Made by a program: the position numbers and the translations under genes. Under the pieces are notes generated by a model. That model saw nothing but the letters and a program-made list of their open reading frames with translations. It did not search any database and had not been told where the DNA came from. A stretch of DNA of 64,000 nucleotides from Endoryza sp044226045 (GTDB taxonomy: Bacteria > Bacteroidota > Bacteroidia > Chitinophagales > Chitinophagaceae), in assembly GCA_044226045.1 (NCBI GenBank), contig JBGAHR010000003.1:92124-156123 (forward strand), written 5' to 3'. Below are positions 33,232-42,404 of this stretch, in pieces (within the stretch, counting starts at the first letter, position 1; each line of letters starts with the position of its first letter).

Positions 33232-34692
33232 ATGAATCGTTTAGTACTGGTACTCCTTAGTTTTCTGTTCGTTAGTATAGCTGCCGCCCAGGATAAATGG
33301 GATCTGAAAAAATGTGTTGACTATGCCTGGGCCAATAACCTCACTGTTCGTCAGAACAGGATCCTCGCCGAAGGGGCCGCTATCAATTACAAACAAGCCA
33401 AATGGGAACAATATCCCACCGCTAATTTCAACGTTAATACAGGTTTGCAGTTTGGCCGATCCATCGACCCGACCACCAACCAGTTTACTACTACCCAACT
33501 GTTGGGTCAGCAGTTTTCGCTGAACGTGGGGCAGGAGGTTTTCAACTGGCACAGGATCAAAAACAATATCGTTGCCTATGACCTCGAAAACCAGGCAAGC
33601 CAGGCAGATGTGGAGAAAGTGAAGAACGATATTGGTCTGACCGTAGCCACTTATTATCTGCAAACCCTGCTCAGCCGCGAACAGATGCGCATCGCAAGGG
33701 TTCAGATGGACAATACAATGGTGCAATTGCAACTGACACGTAAAAAAGTCGAAGCAGGTGCATTGCCGGAGATCAACTCTCTTACACTCGAAAGCCAGTA
33801 CGGTACAGACAGTGCAAATTTTATCAATGCAAAAGCAGTGGCCGATCAAAACCTGTTGCAGTTAAAGGCGCTGCTAAATGTGGATGCATCGGAACCATTC
33901 GACATTGCTGTTCCCCCGGTTGATCTCATTCCGGTTGATGCCATTGCCGAATTGATGCCTGAATCGGTTTACTCACTGGCTTTGAAGAATCAGCCGGCAC
34001 AAAAAGCGAATGAATTAAGACTTCGTTCACTCGATGCATTGACCAAAGTAGCAAAAGCAGGTATGTATCCGAGTATTTCCGTTGGTGGTGGATTGGGAAC
34101 CAACTTCGCCAGCCCGGGAAAAAAAGTTACCGGCGCTACTTTTACCGGTTATGATACCAGCAATGCTGCCATTGGTCCCTTTGCGGTTGGCCCGGTGAAC
34201 TATCGCATCATTAACCCACATTTCAATTTTACGCAGTCTTCCAAGAACTTTTTTGAATACTGGGATGGATGGGGAAGTCAGCTCAACAACAACTTCCGTC
34301 AAAGTATCGGGTTTACCATTTCGGTTCCGATTGCCAATGGCGGAAGAGCCCGTTTTGCCTGGGAAAGATCAAAACTGAATTACAAGAACGGACTGGTGGT
34401 AAAAGAACAGGCTGACCAGAAATTGAAAAATGATATTTACCAGGCCTATTACAGCGCTGTGGCGGCCCTGGAAAAATTCAATGCCACCAAGATCGCGGTG
34501 ACCTCTGCCGAAAAGACTTATACTTTCGCCCAGAAAAGATACGATCTTGGATTACTGAGCACCTTCGATCTGATCACCAGCCAGAATGCCCTGAACCGTG
34601 CACGTATTGATATGGCTTACTCTCAGTTCGACTATGTATTCAAGATGAAGGTCCTGGAGTTTTATAAAGGCATGGGACTTCGCTTACAGTAA
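33232..34692 (+). CDS. TolC-family outer-membrane efflux protein
   Basis: 486 aa with a signal peptide (residues 1-19, IAAAQ). Two outer-membrane-efflux (OEP) repeats: helix and strand region from DLKKCVDYAWANNLTVRQNR to about 215, and the second from ALTKVAKAGMYPSISVGGGL to the end, with the QKRYDLGLLSTFDLITSQNA motif. It forms the trimeric tunnel that lets exported drugs, lipids or peptides leave through the outer membrane. The HlyD-type adaptor starts 42 bases later, so both are one operon. Confidence 0.94.
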   Translation: MNRLVLVLLSFLFVSIAAAQDKWDLKKCVDYAWANNLTVRQNRILAEGAAINYKQAKWEQYPTANFNVNTGLQFGRSIDPTTNQFTTTQLLGQQFSLNVGQEVFNWHRIKNNIVAYDLENQASQADVEKVKNDIGLTVATYYLQTLLSREQMRIARVQMDNTMVQLQLTRKKVEAGALPEINSLTLESQYGTDSANFINAKAVADQNLLQLKALLNVDASEPFDIAVPPVDLIPVDAIAELMPESVYSLALKNQPAQKANELRLRSLDALTKVAKAGMYPSISVGGGLGTNFASPGKKVTGATFTGYDTSNAAIGPFAVGPVNYRIINPHFNFTQSSKNFFEYWDGWGSQLNNNFRQSIGFTISVPIANGGRARFAWERSKLNYKNGLVVKEQADQKLKNDIYQAYYSAVAALEKFNATKIAVTSAEKTYTFAQKRYDLGLLSTFDLITSQNALNRARIDMAYSQFDYVFKMKVLEFYKGMGLRLQ

Positions 34693-34734
34693 TCATTTCG
34701 ATATACAATTGAATCAAAGCATAACAACAGATAT

Positions 34735-36105
34735 ATGAGCAAAAGACTTAAATGGATACTTGGAATTCTGGTAATATTGATCGTCACCATCGTCGGTCTG
34801 AAAGCAGGCGGTGTGATTGGAAAAGACGAAGGATTGAAAGTATCTACCGAGAAAGTGGTTAAAAGAACCATTATCGAAACAGTAAACGCCAGCGGAAAGG
34901 TATATCCTGAAGTAGAAGTGAAAGTAAGCCCCGATATTTCCGGTGAGATTGTTGACCTGGAAGTAGAAGAGGGAGACAGTGTCAAGAAAGGAGCCATCCT
35001 GGCAAAAATCTATGCGGATATCTACACCACACAGCGCGACCAGGCATCTGCCGTAGTTAACCAGCAGCAGGCTGCAGTAGAAAACAGCAAAGCCCAGCTG
35101 GAAAGTTTGAAATCTGCCATGGAACTCGCTCAACGTACGTACGACCGTCAGAAAAAATTGCTGGAGGATAAAGTTATATCAAAGGCAGAGTTTGAACAGG
35201 CAGATAACGCTTTACAAAATGCCAAAGCCTCATACAACGCCGCTTTACAGGGCATACGTAGTGGACAGGCGGCCGTTGCCAGCGCTTCTGCCAGTTTGCA
35301 AAGAGCCAACAAAGACCTTAGCCGTACGGCAGTACTGGCGCCGATGGATGGGGTGGTTTCCCTTCTGAATGTAAAGAAAGGAGAACGCGTGGTAGGTAAC
35401 TCCATGATGGCCGGTACGGAAATGATGCGTATTGCAGACATGCGCCTGATCGAAATCAGGGTGGATGTGGGCGAAAATGATATTCCCAAAGTGAAACTCG
35501 GCGACTCTGCACTGGTAGAAGTCGATGCATATAACAATCGTAAGTTCAAAGGAATTGTTACAAAAATTGCGGCAAGCAGCACTTCATCATCCGCCGCAGC
35601 GGTATCTGCCAATGATGTAACCAACTTCAAAGTGCATATACGTTTGCTGGCCGATGAATACAAAGACCTGCTCGATCCCAAGAATCCGAAGAACTTCCCT
35701 TTCCGCCCGGGTATGAACGCCAGCGCGGATATCCAGACCCGTCGCAAGATCGATGTACTGGCAGTTCCGATCAACGCCGTAACAACACGCGAAAAAGGAA
35801 GTGATAAAGTAGTGGTTGGTCAGGAAAAAGAAAAAAAGGCGGAAGAAGGAATGCAGGAGAACGTAAAAACTTCCCTGGGTGCTGACCTGGATGAAGTGGT
35901 ATTTATCATGCAGCCGGGTGGAACGGTTAAGAAAGTAATTGTAAGAACAGATATCCAGGACATCAACTATATTGAAGTACTCAGTGGTCTGAAAGAAGGC
36001 GATGAAGTGGTGTCTTCCCCTTACAATGTAATCAGCAAAACCCTCAAAGACGGAACAAAAGTAATAGTAGTACCGAAGGATAAGTTGTTTGAGCAGAAAA
36101 AATAG
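34735..36105 (+). CDS. HlyD/MacA-type periplasmic adaptor of an efflux system
   Basis: 456 aa. One N-terminal membrane anchor (residues ~5-25, WILGILVILIVTIVGLKAGG), a barrel-sandwich (lipoyl-like) domain at ~50-80 (SPDISGEIVDLEVEEGDSVK), a long coiled coil (~90-185), the second lipoyl half (APMDGVVSLLNVKKGERVVG) and a beta barrel. It links a transporter in the inner membrane to the TolC protein before it. In Bacteroidota a MacB-type ABC permease/ATPase normally follows; here the next gene is gpsA, so the pump unit must be encoded elsewhere. Confidence 0.93.
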   Translation: MSKRLKWILGILVILIVTIVGLKAGGVIGKDEGLKVSTEKVVKRTIIETVNASGKVYPEVEVKVSPDISGEIVDLEVEEGDSVKKGAILAKIYADIYTTQRDQASAVVNQQQAAVENSKAQLESLKSAMELAQRTYDRQKKLLEDKVISKAEFEQADNALQNAKASYNAALQGIRSGQAAVASASASLQRANKDLSRTAVLAPMDGVVSLLNVKKGERVVGNSMMAGTEMMRIADMRLIEIRVDVGENDIPKVKLGDSALVEVDAYNNRKFKGIVTKIAASSTSSSAAAVSANDVTNFKVHIRLLADEYKDLLDPKNPKNFPFRPGMNASADIQTRRKIDVLAVPINAVTTREKGSDKVVVGQEKEKKAEEGMQENVKTSLGADLDEVVFIMQPGGTVKKVIVRTDIQDINYIEVLSGLKEGDEVVSSPYNVISKTLKDGTKVIVVPKDKLFEQKK

Positions 36106-36234
36106 GGACGTTTTACGTCTATCGTTTGTGGTTTGCGGTTTGCAGTTTACGGTTGATCCTTTTCAACAATTTAGTAATCAAAGGGCAATTCGTAAACAGC
36201 AAACCGCAAACTGCAAACCGTAAAACGTCCCTAT
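36102..36234. repeat. Long imperfect inverted repeat of GTTTGCGG units
   Basis: Both ends read ATAGGGACGTTTTACG in opposite orientation (36102-36117 and 36219-36234), enclosing heptamer runs GGTTTGCGGTTTGCAGTTTA (near 36128) and the inverse GCAAACCGCAAACTGCAAAC (near 36199). It spans the adaptor stop codon and ends about 20 bases before gpsA, so it may cut or slow readthrough between the two. It is the clearest hairpin member of the family at 20.8, 24.9, 27.3 and 61.3 kb. Confidence 0.75.
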
Positions 36235-36253
36235 CTTGCCCCAAATTGGCCTT

Positions 36254-37282
36254 ATGCGAACAGGAATAATAGGAAGCGGGAGCTGGGCAACTGCCCTTGC
36301 CAAATTGCTGACCGATAATGGGCATGCCATCAACTGGCTGATGAGATCGGAAGAGTCTTTGCGGCATTTTCTGTCGCGCCGGCACAATCCCACCTATCTT
36401 CGATCTGTCAATTTCGACACATCCCTTCTTTCCCTTACCACCGATGTTGAAAAGCTGGTAAAGGAGTCTGACCTGGTCCTGGTGGCCACTCCATCGGCCT
36501 ATGTGATGGAGGTATTGTCTCCCCTTGTTTCCGACAGCTTTCATTCAAAGAAAGTTCTCTCAGCCGTCAAAGGCATTCTCCCGCAGAATAACCTGTTGCT
36601 GAATGATTACCTGAAACAGGAGTTCGGCTTTCCATTGGAAGATTATTTTACCGTAATGGGTCCCTGCCATGCAGAGGAAGTTGCTGCGGAAAAACTCTCG
36701 TATCTGACTTTCTCGGGCCTTGATACTGATACCACTGCACAGGTGGCCTCCCTGTTCAGCACGTCTTATCTGAATACGGTTACCAATACGGATATCTATG
36801 GCGTTCAATATGCAGCTATTCTGAAGAATATATATGCGCTCGGCGCGGGCATCGCCCATGGCCTGGAGTATGGAGATAATTTCCTCAGCGTGTTGATTGC
36901 CAACTGTGCCGATGAGATGGCCGGATTCCTGAAGAAAGTGGGTATACAACATATCGAAGTTGGTGTGCATGATCATGAGGATCACCGGAAGAGCCCCAAT
37001 TATGCGGCCTCCGTATACCTCGGCGACCTGCTGGTGACCTGCTACTCGCTGTACAGCCGCAACCGGACATTTGGAAACATGATCGGCAAGGGATATTCTG
37101 TTAAAACAGCCCAGCTGGAGATGAACATGGTAGCTGAAGGGTACAATGCCAGCAAATGCATCTATCAGACAAACAAGGAAGTAGGTTTTACCATGCCTAT
37201 TGCCGAGGGTATTTACCAGATTCTGTGGGAAAATGTTAAACCTTCGGAAGGCTTTAACCTTATTGAGCAGGTGCTCGTCTAA
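36254..37282 (+). CDS. gpsA: NAD(P)H-dependent glycerol-3-phosphate dehydrogenase
   Basis: 342 aa from MRTGIIGSGSWATALAKLLT; an ATG six codons earlier lies within the repeat flank. The N-terminal Rossmann fold has GSGSWATA (dinucleotide loop) and VLVATPSAYV; the catalytic C-terminal half has KNIYALGAGIAHGLEYGDNF with the family Lys and SRNRTFGNMIGKGYSV. It reduces dihydroxyacetone phosphate to sn-glycerol-3-phosphate, the backbone of phospholipids, in the cytoplasm. Length is normal for the family. Confidence 0.96.
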   Translation: MRTGIIGSGSWATALAKLLTDNGHAINWLMRSEESLRHFLSRRHNPTYLRSVNFDTSLLSLTTDVEKLVKESDLVLVATPSAYVMEVLSPLVSDSFHSKKVLSAVKGILPQNNLLLNDYLKQEFGFPLEDYFTVMGPCHAEEVAAEKLSYLTFSGLDTDTTAQVASLFSTSYLNTVTNTDIYGVQYAAILKNIYALGAGIAHGLEYGDNFLSVLIANCADEMAGFLKKVGIQHIEVGVHDHEDHRKSPNYAASVYLGDLLVTCYSLYSRNRTFGNMIGKGYSVKTAQLEMNMVAEGYNASKCIYQTNKEVGFTMPIAEGIYQILWENVKPSEGFNLIEQVLV

Positions 37283-37304
37283 TAAATAGTAGTATCTTTA
37301 ATAT

Positions 37305-37409
37305 ATGCCTTTCAGCATGCAATCATATGGCCCCTATTTTATCCTGGGTATCGTGGCTTTTCTTAGCCTGGTACAACTGGTTAAATTCCTTCGGCACCGG
37401 CTTCACTAA
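37305..37409 (+). CDS. Possible small membrane peptide (34 aa)
   Basis: ATG at 37305, TAA at 37407-37409: a hydrophobic stretch YFILGIVAFLSLVQLV followed by a basic end (KFLRHRLH), the profile of a one-pass membrane peptide with positive inside. It starts 23 bases after gpsA and its last 29 bases overlap the 3' end of hemW on the other strand. I know no family for it and chance is possible. Confidence 0.25.
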   Translation: MPFSMQSYGPYFILGIVAFLSLVQLVKFLRHRLH

Positions 37410-38535
37410 CAGGGTCCAGGAAAAGTTCCGCGGCAATTCCATCGGCAAACAGTTTCCCTTCTTTTGAAAGTACAAACGCTTCTGTGGTTTCAATCAACCA
37501 TTGGCTTCGCAGAAATTTGGCAGCGGTCTGCCTGATATAGTCGGGTTTATCTGCGCCAAACTTGTTGCTCAGGATTTCTTTGCTGATTCCTTCCATTCGC
37601 CTGAGTTGTGTCATCACAAATTCATTGAATTGGTCGGTTTGCGATAATATTTCCGAACCGGGTTGCCATTGATTGTTTTCGAGGCTGGAGATATATAGCG
37701 CATTATTAGAAACATTCCATTGCCGGCTTTGCCCATCGAATGAATGGGCAGAAGGGCCAAGGCCAATATAGGGAGTACCCTCCCAATACGAACTATTATG
37801 CCGGCTGCGGAAACCGGGTCGGGCAAAATTGGAAATCTCGTAATGCTCATAGCCGGCCTCGTTCAACCACTCTATCAACATTTGAAATTGCTCAGCCTGC
37901 AGCTCGGGATTGATGTCTTCTTTTTTGTGGTCGGCAATCATCTTCTGCAAAGCAGTCCTTGGCTCAACTGTGAGAGCATAACAGGAGATATGCGGCACAC
38001 CCATCTTCAACACCCGGTCTACGTTTGCTTTCCATTTTTCATGGGTCAGTCCCGGAGTGCCATAGATCAGGTCGATGGTAAGATTGGGAAACACTTCCAG
38101 CGCCTGGCGGAGGGCGGTTTCTGCCTGCTGGTGCGTATGTGCCCTGTTCATCCAGGTGAGGTCTTCTTCAAAGAAAGACTGAATGCCCAGGCTCAGCCGG
38201 GTGATGCCGGACTTTTTCCAGTCATCCAGTTTTTCGGTATTGATGTCATCGGGGTTCGCTTCCAGGGTTATTTCCGCCGTTTCACTTATTGGAAAATCTT
38301 TTCTCAGGGCCTCCAGGATGGTATTCAGATCGGAAATTTCCAATAGGGAAGGGGTGCCTCCGCCGAAGTAAATTGTTTCTACCAGAGAACCCTGCAGGTA
38401 GTCGCGCCGAAGCCTGATCTCATTCAATAAAGCCTTCAGAAATCCGTTCTTTAATGCTAATGAGGTAGAAAAATGGAAATTGCAATAATGACAGGCCTTT
38501 CGGCAAAATGGAATATGAATATAAATACCTGCCAT
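37381..38535 (-). CDS. hemW: HemW-like radical SAM heme chaperone
   Basis: 384 aa. Radical-SAM domain begins at residue 1 with IHIPFCRKACHYCNF, the CxxxCxxC iron-sulfur motif plus aromatic residue, then GGGTPSLLE and the SAM-binding LEANPDD motif; the HemN_C domain follows (GTPYIGLGPSAHSF and EFVMTQLRRMEG). The lack of the extra N-terminal residues of HemN and the HxxxCxxC-type pattern fit HemW, a heme-binding protein that hands heme to targets, rather than the oxygen-independent coproporphyrinogen oxidase. It diverges from the TamA-like gene. Confidence 0.85.
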   Translation of the reverse strand: MAGIYIHIPFCRKACHYCNFHFSTSLALKNGFLKALLNEIRLRRDYLQGSLVETIYFGGGTPSLLEISDLNTILEALRKDFPISETAEITLEANPDDINTEKLDDWKKSGITRLSLGIQSFFEEDLTWMNRAHTHQQAETALRQALEVFPNLTIDLIYGTPGLTHEKWKANVDRVLKMGVPHISCYALTVEPRTALQKMIADHKKEDINPELQAEQFQMLIEWLNEAGYEHYEISNFARPGFRSRHNSSYWEGTPYIGLGPSAHSFDGQSRQWNVSNNALYISSLENNQWQPGSEILSQTDQFNEFVMTQLRRMEGISKEILSNKFGADKPDYIRQTAAKFLRSQWLIETTEAFVLSKEGKLFADGIAAELFLDPVSEAGAEGI

Positions 38536-38585
38536 CCCCTTTCAATGATTTTATCGAATATTACAGTTCAATTCTTGAAAAACTG

Positions 38586-40409
38586 ATGACAAAGGTAGAG
38601 CTATATTTACGTACTCGCAGGACCGTTCTCCTTGTCTGGCTTTTTCTCCTTCCGTTTACTGCTTTTTGCCAGTATACCTTAAAAGTGATTCCGGTAGACC
38701 AGGACACTTCAAAAATCAAGTCGCTGGGGCTTGTTACGGATTTCAAGACCCGTGCTGCCTGCCTCGATTACATCAATTTGCTTCCCTTCAATCTTCGAAA
38801 AAAAGGATACATCACGGCTTCTGTCGACAGCTCCTATATGGATTCAGTCGGCGCTTCCATTCATCTCTATGTAGGCGAATTGTACCGGTGGGCACACGTA
38901 AAAACCGATTCGGTTGATCGCGAATTGCTCGATGCGGTGAAATGGAACCGCAAAAACTTCGATAATAAAACCATGGAGACAAACGATCTCCAGTCGGTGC
39001 AAAGACAGATGCTCGATTACCTGGAAAACAACGGGTATCCTTTTGCCAGCGTAGACATCGACAGTGTTGAAATAGCAGGCGACAGTGTATGGGGAATTTT
39101 AAAAGTGCGAAAAGGACCGCTCTATAAGATCGATAGCATCCGCAATTACGGTACTGCCAGTATCTCCAACAGGTACCTCCAGCGCTATTTGAATATTCCC
39201 AACGGCAGTATCTATCGTAAGGATGTGATTCTGTCGATCAGTCGCCGGATCAGTGAGTTGCCTTTTCTGCAGGAAGAAGCGCCGGCCAGCCTCACCTTTC
39301 TCGGCACCGGCTCAGTCGTCAACCTCACCCTGGCGCCCAGGAAAAGCAGCCAGGTGAATGTGCTGATCGGTCTTTTACCCGCAACAGAAGCATCCAACAA
39401 TATCTACGAGGCTCCGCGTACCAAACTGCAGTTTACCGGCGAGGCCAATATCAACCTTCGGAATTCACTCGGCAATGGAGAAATGATCGGGTTGAACTGG
39501 CAACAGTTGCAGGTAAAATCACCGAGGCTCAACCTGGCCTACCAGCAGTCTTACCTCTTTGGTTCTCCTTTCGGAGTCAACTTCAATTTTGATCTGTTGA
39601 AGAAGGACACCACGTTCGTTACCATCAATGTGCTGGCAGGCATGCAATATGCCGTTTCTTCCACCCAGTCCGGATCTGTGTTTATTCAAAGTCAGCAATC
39701 GTTCCTGAATACCGTCGACACACTAACGGTAAAAGCTACCCGACAATTGCCGCCGGAAGCAGATGTAAGAGCCATCAGCCTCGGAGTACAATACGAAGGC
39801 TTCAACACCAATTACCGGTTTAACCCTACCAAAGGAAATGAATGGAACCTCACGCTGGCGGCCGGCATCAAGAATATCAAGCAGAACAATGTTATCATAC
39901 AGCTATACGATAAGAACGATCCGGCATTCAGTTTTCAATCATTGTATGATACCATCAAGCTTCGGTCATTCCAGTTCCGGATGAAGGCTTCCGGGGCACA
40001 TTATTTTTACCTGACCAGGGTGTCGACCATTAAACTGGGCGTAACCGGTGGCTGGTTTGAAAGCCCGAATATTTTCCGGAATGAATTGTTCCAGATAGGA
40101 GGATATAAACTACTGAGGGGATTTGATGAAGAGAGTATTTATGCATCCCAGTTTCTCGTGGCCACCACCGAATACCGTTATATCATTGGCAGAAATTCTT
40201 ATCTCTATTCTTTCTTCGATGCCGGCTGGGCCAGGAGCAAAACCACTACCGGATCACAAAATCATGGCTATTTCGGGGCAGGCATTGGTCTGGCTTTGGA
40301 GACAAAGGCAGGCATTTTCAATATTTCTTATGCATTGGGCAAGCGTGATGACCTGAATCTTAATCTACGGCAGTCGAAGATTCATTTCGGATATGTAAAC
40401 TTCTTTTAG
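38586..40409 (+). CDS. Omp85/TamA-like outer-membrane protein
   Basis: 607 aa from MTKVELYLRTRRTVLLVWLF; the open frame to 38508 would overlap hemW, so the ATG at 38586 is preferred. Signal peptide ends at FTAFCQ. Residues ~25-260 hold POTRA-like alpha-beta repeats (LDYLENNGYPFASVDI, GSIYRKDVILSISRRI); the C-terminal ~330 residues form a 16-strand barrel with the L6 loop motif LRGFDEES. Omp85 proteins insert or translocate proteins in the outer membrane; TamA partners with TamB, which is absent here. It precedes DUF4271 and hemD. Confidence 0.85.
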   Translation: MTKVELYLRTRRTVLLVWLFLLPFTAFCQYTLKVIPVDQDTSKIKSLGLVTDFKTRAACLDYINLLPFNLRKKGYITASVDSSYMDSVGASIHLYVGELYRWAHVKTDSVDRELLDAVKWNRKNFDNKTMETNDLQSVQRQMLDYLENNGYPFASVDIDSVEIAGDSVWGILKVRKGPLYKIDSIRNYGTASISNRYLQRYLNIPNGSIYRKDVILSISRRISELPFLQEEAPASLTFLGTGSVVNLTLAPRKSSQVNVLIGLLPATEASNNIYEAPRTKLQFTGEANINLRNSLGNGEMIGLNWQQLQVKSPRLNLAYQQSYLFGSPFGVNFNFDLLKKDTTFVTINVLAGMQYAVSSTQSGSVFIQSQQSFLNTVDTLTVKATRQLPPEADVRAISLGVQYEGFNTNYRFNPTKGNEWNLTLAAGIKNIKQNNVIIQLYDKNDPAFSFQSLYDTIKLRSFQFRMKASGAHYFYLTRVSTIKLGVTGGWFESPNIFRNELFQIGGYKLLRGFDEESIYASQFLVATTEYRYIIGRNSYLYSFFDAGWARSKTTTGSQNHGYFGAGIGLALETKAGIFNISYALGKRDDLNLNLRQSKIHFGYVNFF

Positions 40410-40418
40410 TGTAAACCC

Positions 40419-41477
40419 ATGGAAATTGGATTTCCTTCAATGAACAGGCTGCAATACTTTTGCTCCGCAATTCAACCGGTGGTGAAGAAAATTATACCTG
40501 CTTTTTTGTGCGCCTTATTGATACCCGTTTTCTCCATTGCACAGGACAGTTCGGACACTGCCGGCAAAGGGAAACCCGACAGCCTTGCCAAACAGCCGGC
40601 GTCTGTTAAAGCAGTTCAGGCGGATACGGGTGTCCGAAAAATACCAGACAGCCTCCGGTTACCGGATACGACTGTCCGATTTACACCGGCCGTTCCAACG
40701 GGGCCGGATACTGCCGCGACCTATTCGCGGATACGGGCTTTTCAGTTGGTTTTAAAGAATCATCCCTATTACCGGTTTTTCAGCGAGCCCCTGAATCTGA
40801 CCATTCAGGAAAAGGAGAGAAGCGGATCCGAGGAATTTTTCTATTTGTTGCTGGCATTGTTCTTTTTCTATGCCCTGGTGAGGGTGCTGTTTTACAAGTA
40901 TCTCTCCAATATTTTCACGTTGTTCTTCCGGGCAACCCTGCGGCAGCAACAGATTCGGGAGCAGCTGACGCAGAGCCCTCTGCCATCGCTTCTGCTGAAT
41001 ATTCTGTTTGTACTGACCGGTGGTCTTTATGTGGCCATGCTCAGCAGGCATTATAATTATTTGCAAGGCATTGATTTCTGGCTCGTATGCCTTTATACCA
41101 GCGGGGGATTGATGCTGGTGTATATCGGCAAATTCCTGGTTCTGAAAACCCTCGGCTGGATCCTGCGGATATCCAAAGCAACCGATGCTTACCTGTTCAC
41201 CGTCTTCATGGTTAATAAGATCATTGGAATCTTCCTGCTGCCGGTGCTGCTCTGCCTCGCTTTTCCGTACCCCGGCCTGCTGCAGGTGGTCATCACCCTG
41301 TCGTTTTTCGTATTGGCACTACTGTGGGGATACCGGTTCCTTTTGTCTTATAGAGCGGTACGAACGGAAATTCGGATCAACCCGTTCCATTTTTTTCTTT
41401 ACCTTTGCGCTTTCGAAATAGCGCCTCTGTTACTGATCTATAAGGTGTTGTTATCGATAGTGGAAAGAACCAATTAA
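40419..41477 (+). CDS. DUF4271 membrane protein
   Basis: 352 aa (the ATG at 40440, MNRLQYF, is an alternative start). N-terminal signal sequence (AFLCALLIPVFSIAQ), a ~90-residue Pro/Asp/Thr-rich linker, then six or seven membrane segments from about residue 140 to 345 with LLLALFFFYALVRVLFY and LLWGYRFLLSYRAVR. The family is confined to Bacteroidota and often lies next to the uroporphyrinogen-III synthase gene, as here (26 bases). Function is unknown. Confidence 0.88.
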   Translation: MEIGFPSMNRLQYFCSAIQPVVKKIIPAFLCALLIPVFSIAQDSSDTAGKGKPDSLAKQPASVKAVQADTGVRKIPDSLRLPDTTVRFTPAVPTGPDTAATYSRIRAFQLVLKNHPYYRFFSEPLNLTIQEKERSGSEEFFYLLLALFFFYALVRVLFYKYLSNIFTLFFRATLRQQQIREQLTQSPLPSLLLNILFVLTGGLYVAMLSRHYNYLQGIDFWLVCLYTSGGLMLVYIGKFLVLKTLGWILRISKATDAYLFTVFMVNKIIGIFLLPVLLCLAFPYPGLLQVVITLSFFVLALLWGYRFLLSYRAVRTEIRINPFHFFLYLCAFEIAPLLLIYKVLLSIVERTN

Positions 41478-41502
41478 ATTTCAATCCATACTACAAAAGA
41501 AT

Positions 41503-42300
41503 ATGGTTAAAAACGGGGCTAAACCTGCGTCAGGTGCGGATGATGGTATTAGAAAGATTCTGATTACCCAACCAAGGCCTGAGACCGAAAAATCGCCTTA
41601 TTTCGATCTTGCCAGGAAGTATAGTGTTGAGTTGGATTTTTGTCCTTTCATCAGACTGGAAGGAATTCCTGCGAAAGAATTCCGCAAGCAAAAGATTGAC
41701 ATCGCCCAGTATTCGGCAGTGATCTTCACCAGTCGCAACGCTATCGATCATTTCTTTCGCACCTGCGAAGAATTGAAACTGACCATCTCCCAGGATACAA
41801 AATATTTCTGCATTACCGAAGCGGTTGCACTGTATCTCCAGAAATTCATTCTCTACCGTAAGCGTAAAGTGTTCTACGGCGCCGACGGTACCAATAAAAG
41901 CATGTTCGATGTGATCAACAAGCATAAGGAGAATGAGAAATTTCTGTACCCTGTTTCGGAAAATCAGCAGGATAATGAAATAGTGAACTGGCTCAAGAAC
42001 AACCGCTGCGAATTCGCCACACCTTACATGTATCGTACGATCAGCGCGGATGTGAAAGATGTAATTGCCAAAGAATATGATGTGATCTGCTTCTTTACTC
42101 CCAGCGGAGTAAGAAGTCTCTTCGACAATGCTCCCAAGTTCAAACAAAACGGTACCAAGATCGGCGCATTCGGAAGCAATACATCCAGGGCTGTGGAAGA
42201 TGCAGGGCTGGTGCTGGATATCAAAGCTCCACAACCACAACTTCCTTCGATGGTGGCCGCACTCGACAATTATCTCTCGGCGATCCTTAAAAAGAAATAA
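41503..42300 (+). CDS. hemD: Uroporphyrinogen-III synthase
   Basis: 265 aa. The HEM4 fold is two similar domains joined by beta strands: domain 1 has ILITQPRPETEKSPYF and VIFTSRNAIDHFF; domain 2 has FYGADGTNKSMFDVI, YRTISADV and ICFFTPSGVRSLFDNA, with the typical ...GSNTSRAVEDAGL near the end. It closes and inverts hydroxymethylbilane to uroporphyrinogen III, the shared precursor of heme, siroheme and B12. Downstream of DUF4271 and followed by a strong terminator, so it ends a transcript. Confidence 0.9.
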   Translation: MVKNGAKPASGADDGIRKILITQPRPETEKSPYFDLARKYSVELDFCPFIRLEGIPAKEFRKQKIDIAQYSAVIFTSRNAIDHFFRTCEELKLTISQDTKYFCITEAVALYLQKFILYRKRKVFYGADGTNKSMFDVINKHKENEKFLYPVSENQQDNEIVNWLKNNRCEFATPYMYRTISADVKDVIAKEYDVICFFTPSGVRSLFDNAPKFKQNGTKIGAFGSNTSRAVEDAGLVLDIKAPQPQLPSMVAALDNYLSAILKKK

Positions 42301-42328
42301 TTTTCACAATATTCCGGTTTCGGAGCCT

Positions 42329-42358
42329 GGCTGTCTCACGCTTTGAGACAGCCTTTTT
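42329..42358 (+). terminator. Rho-independent terminator after hemD
   Basis: Perfect 10-bp stem GGCTGTCTCA/TGAGACAGCC with a 5-base loop and a T-run (TTTTTATTTT). Confidence 0.92.
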
Positions 42359-42404
42359 ATTTTTACAGTATTATTTGTCCTCCACTATTAATTGATCGTT
42401 TACC

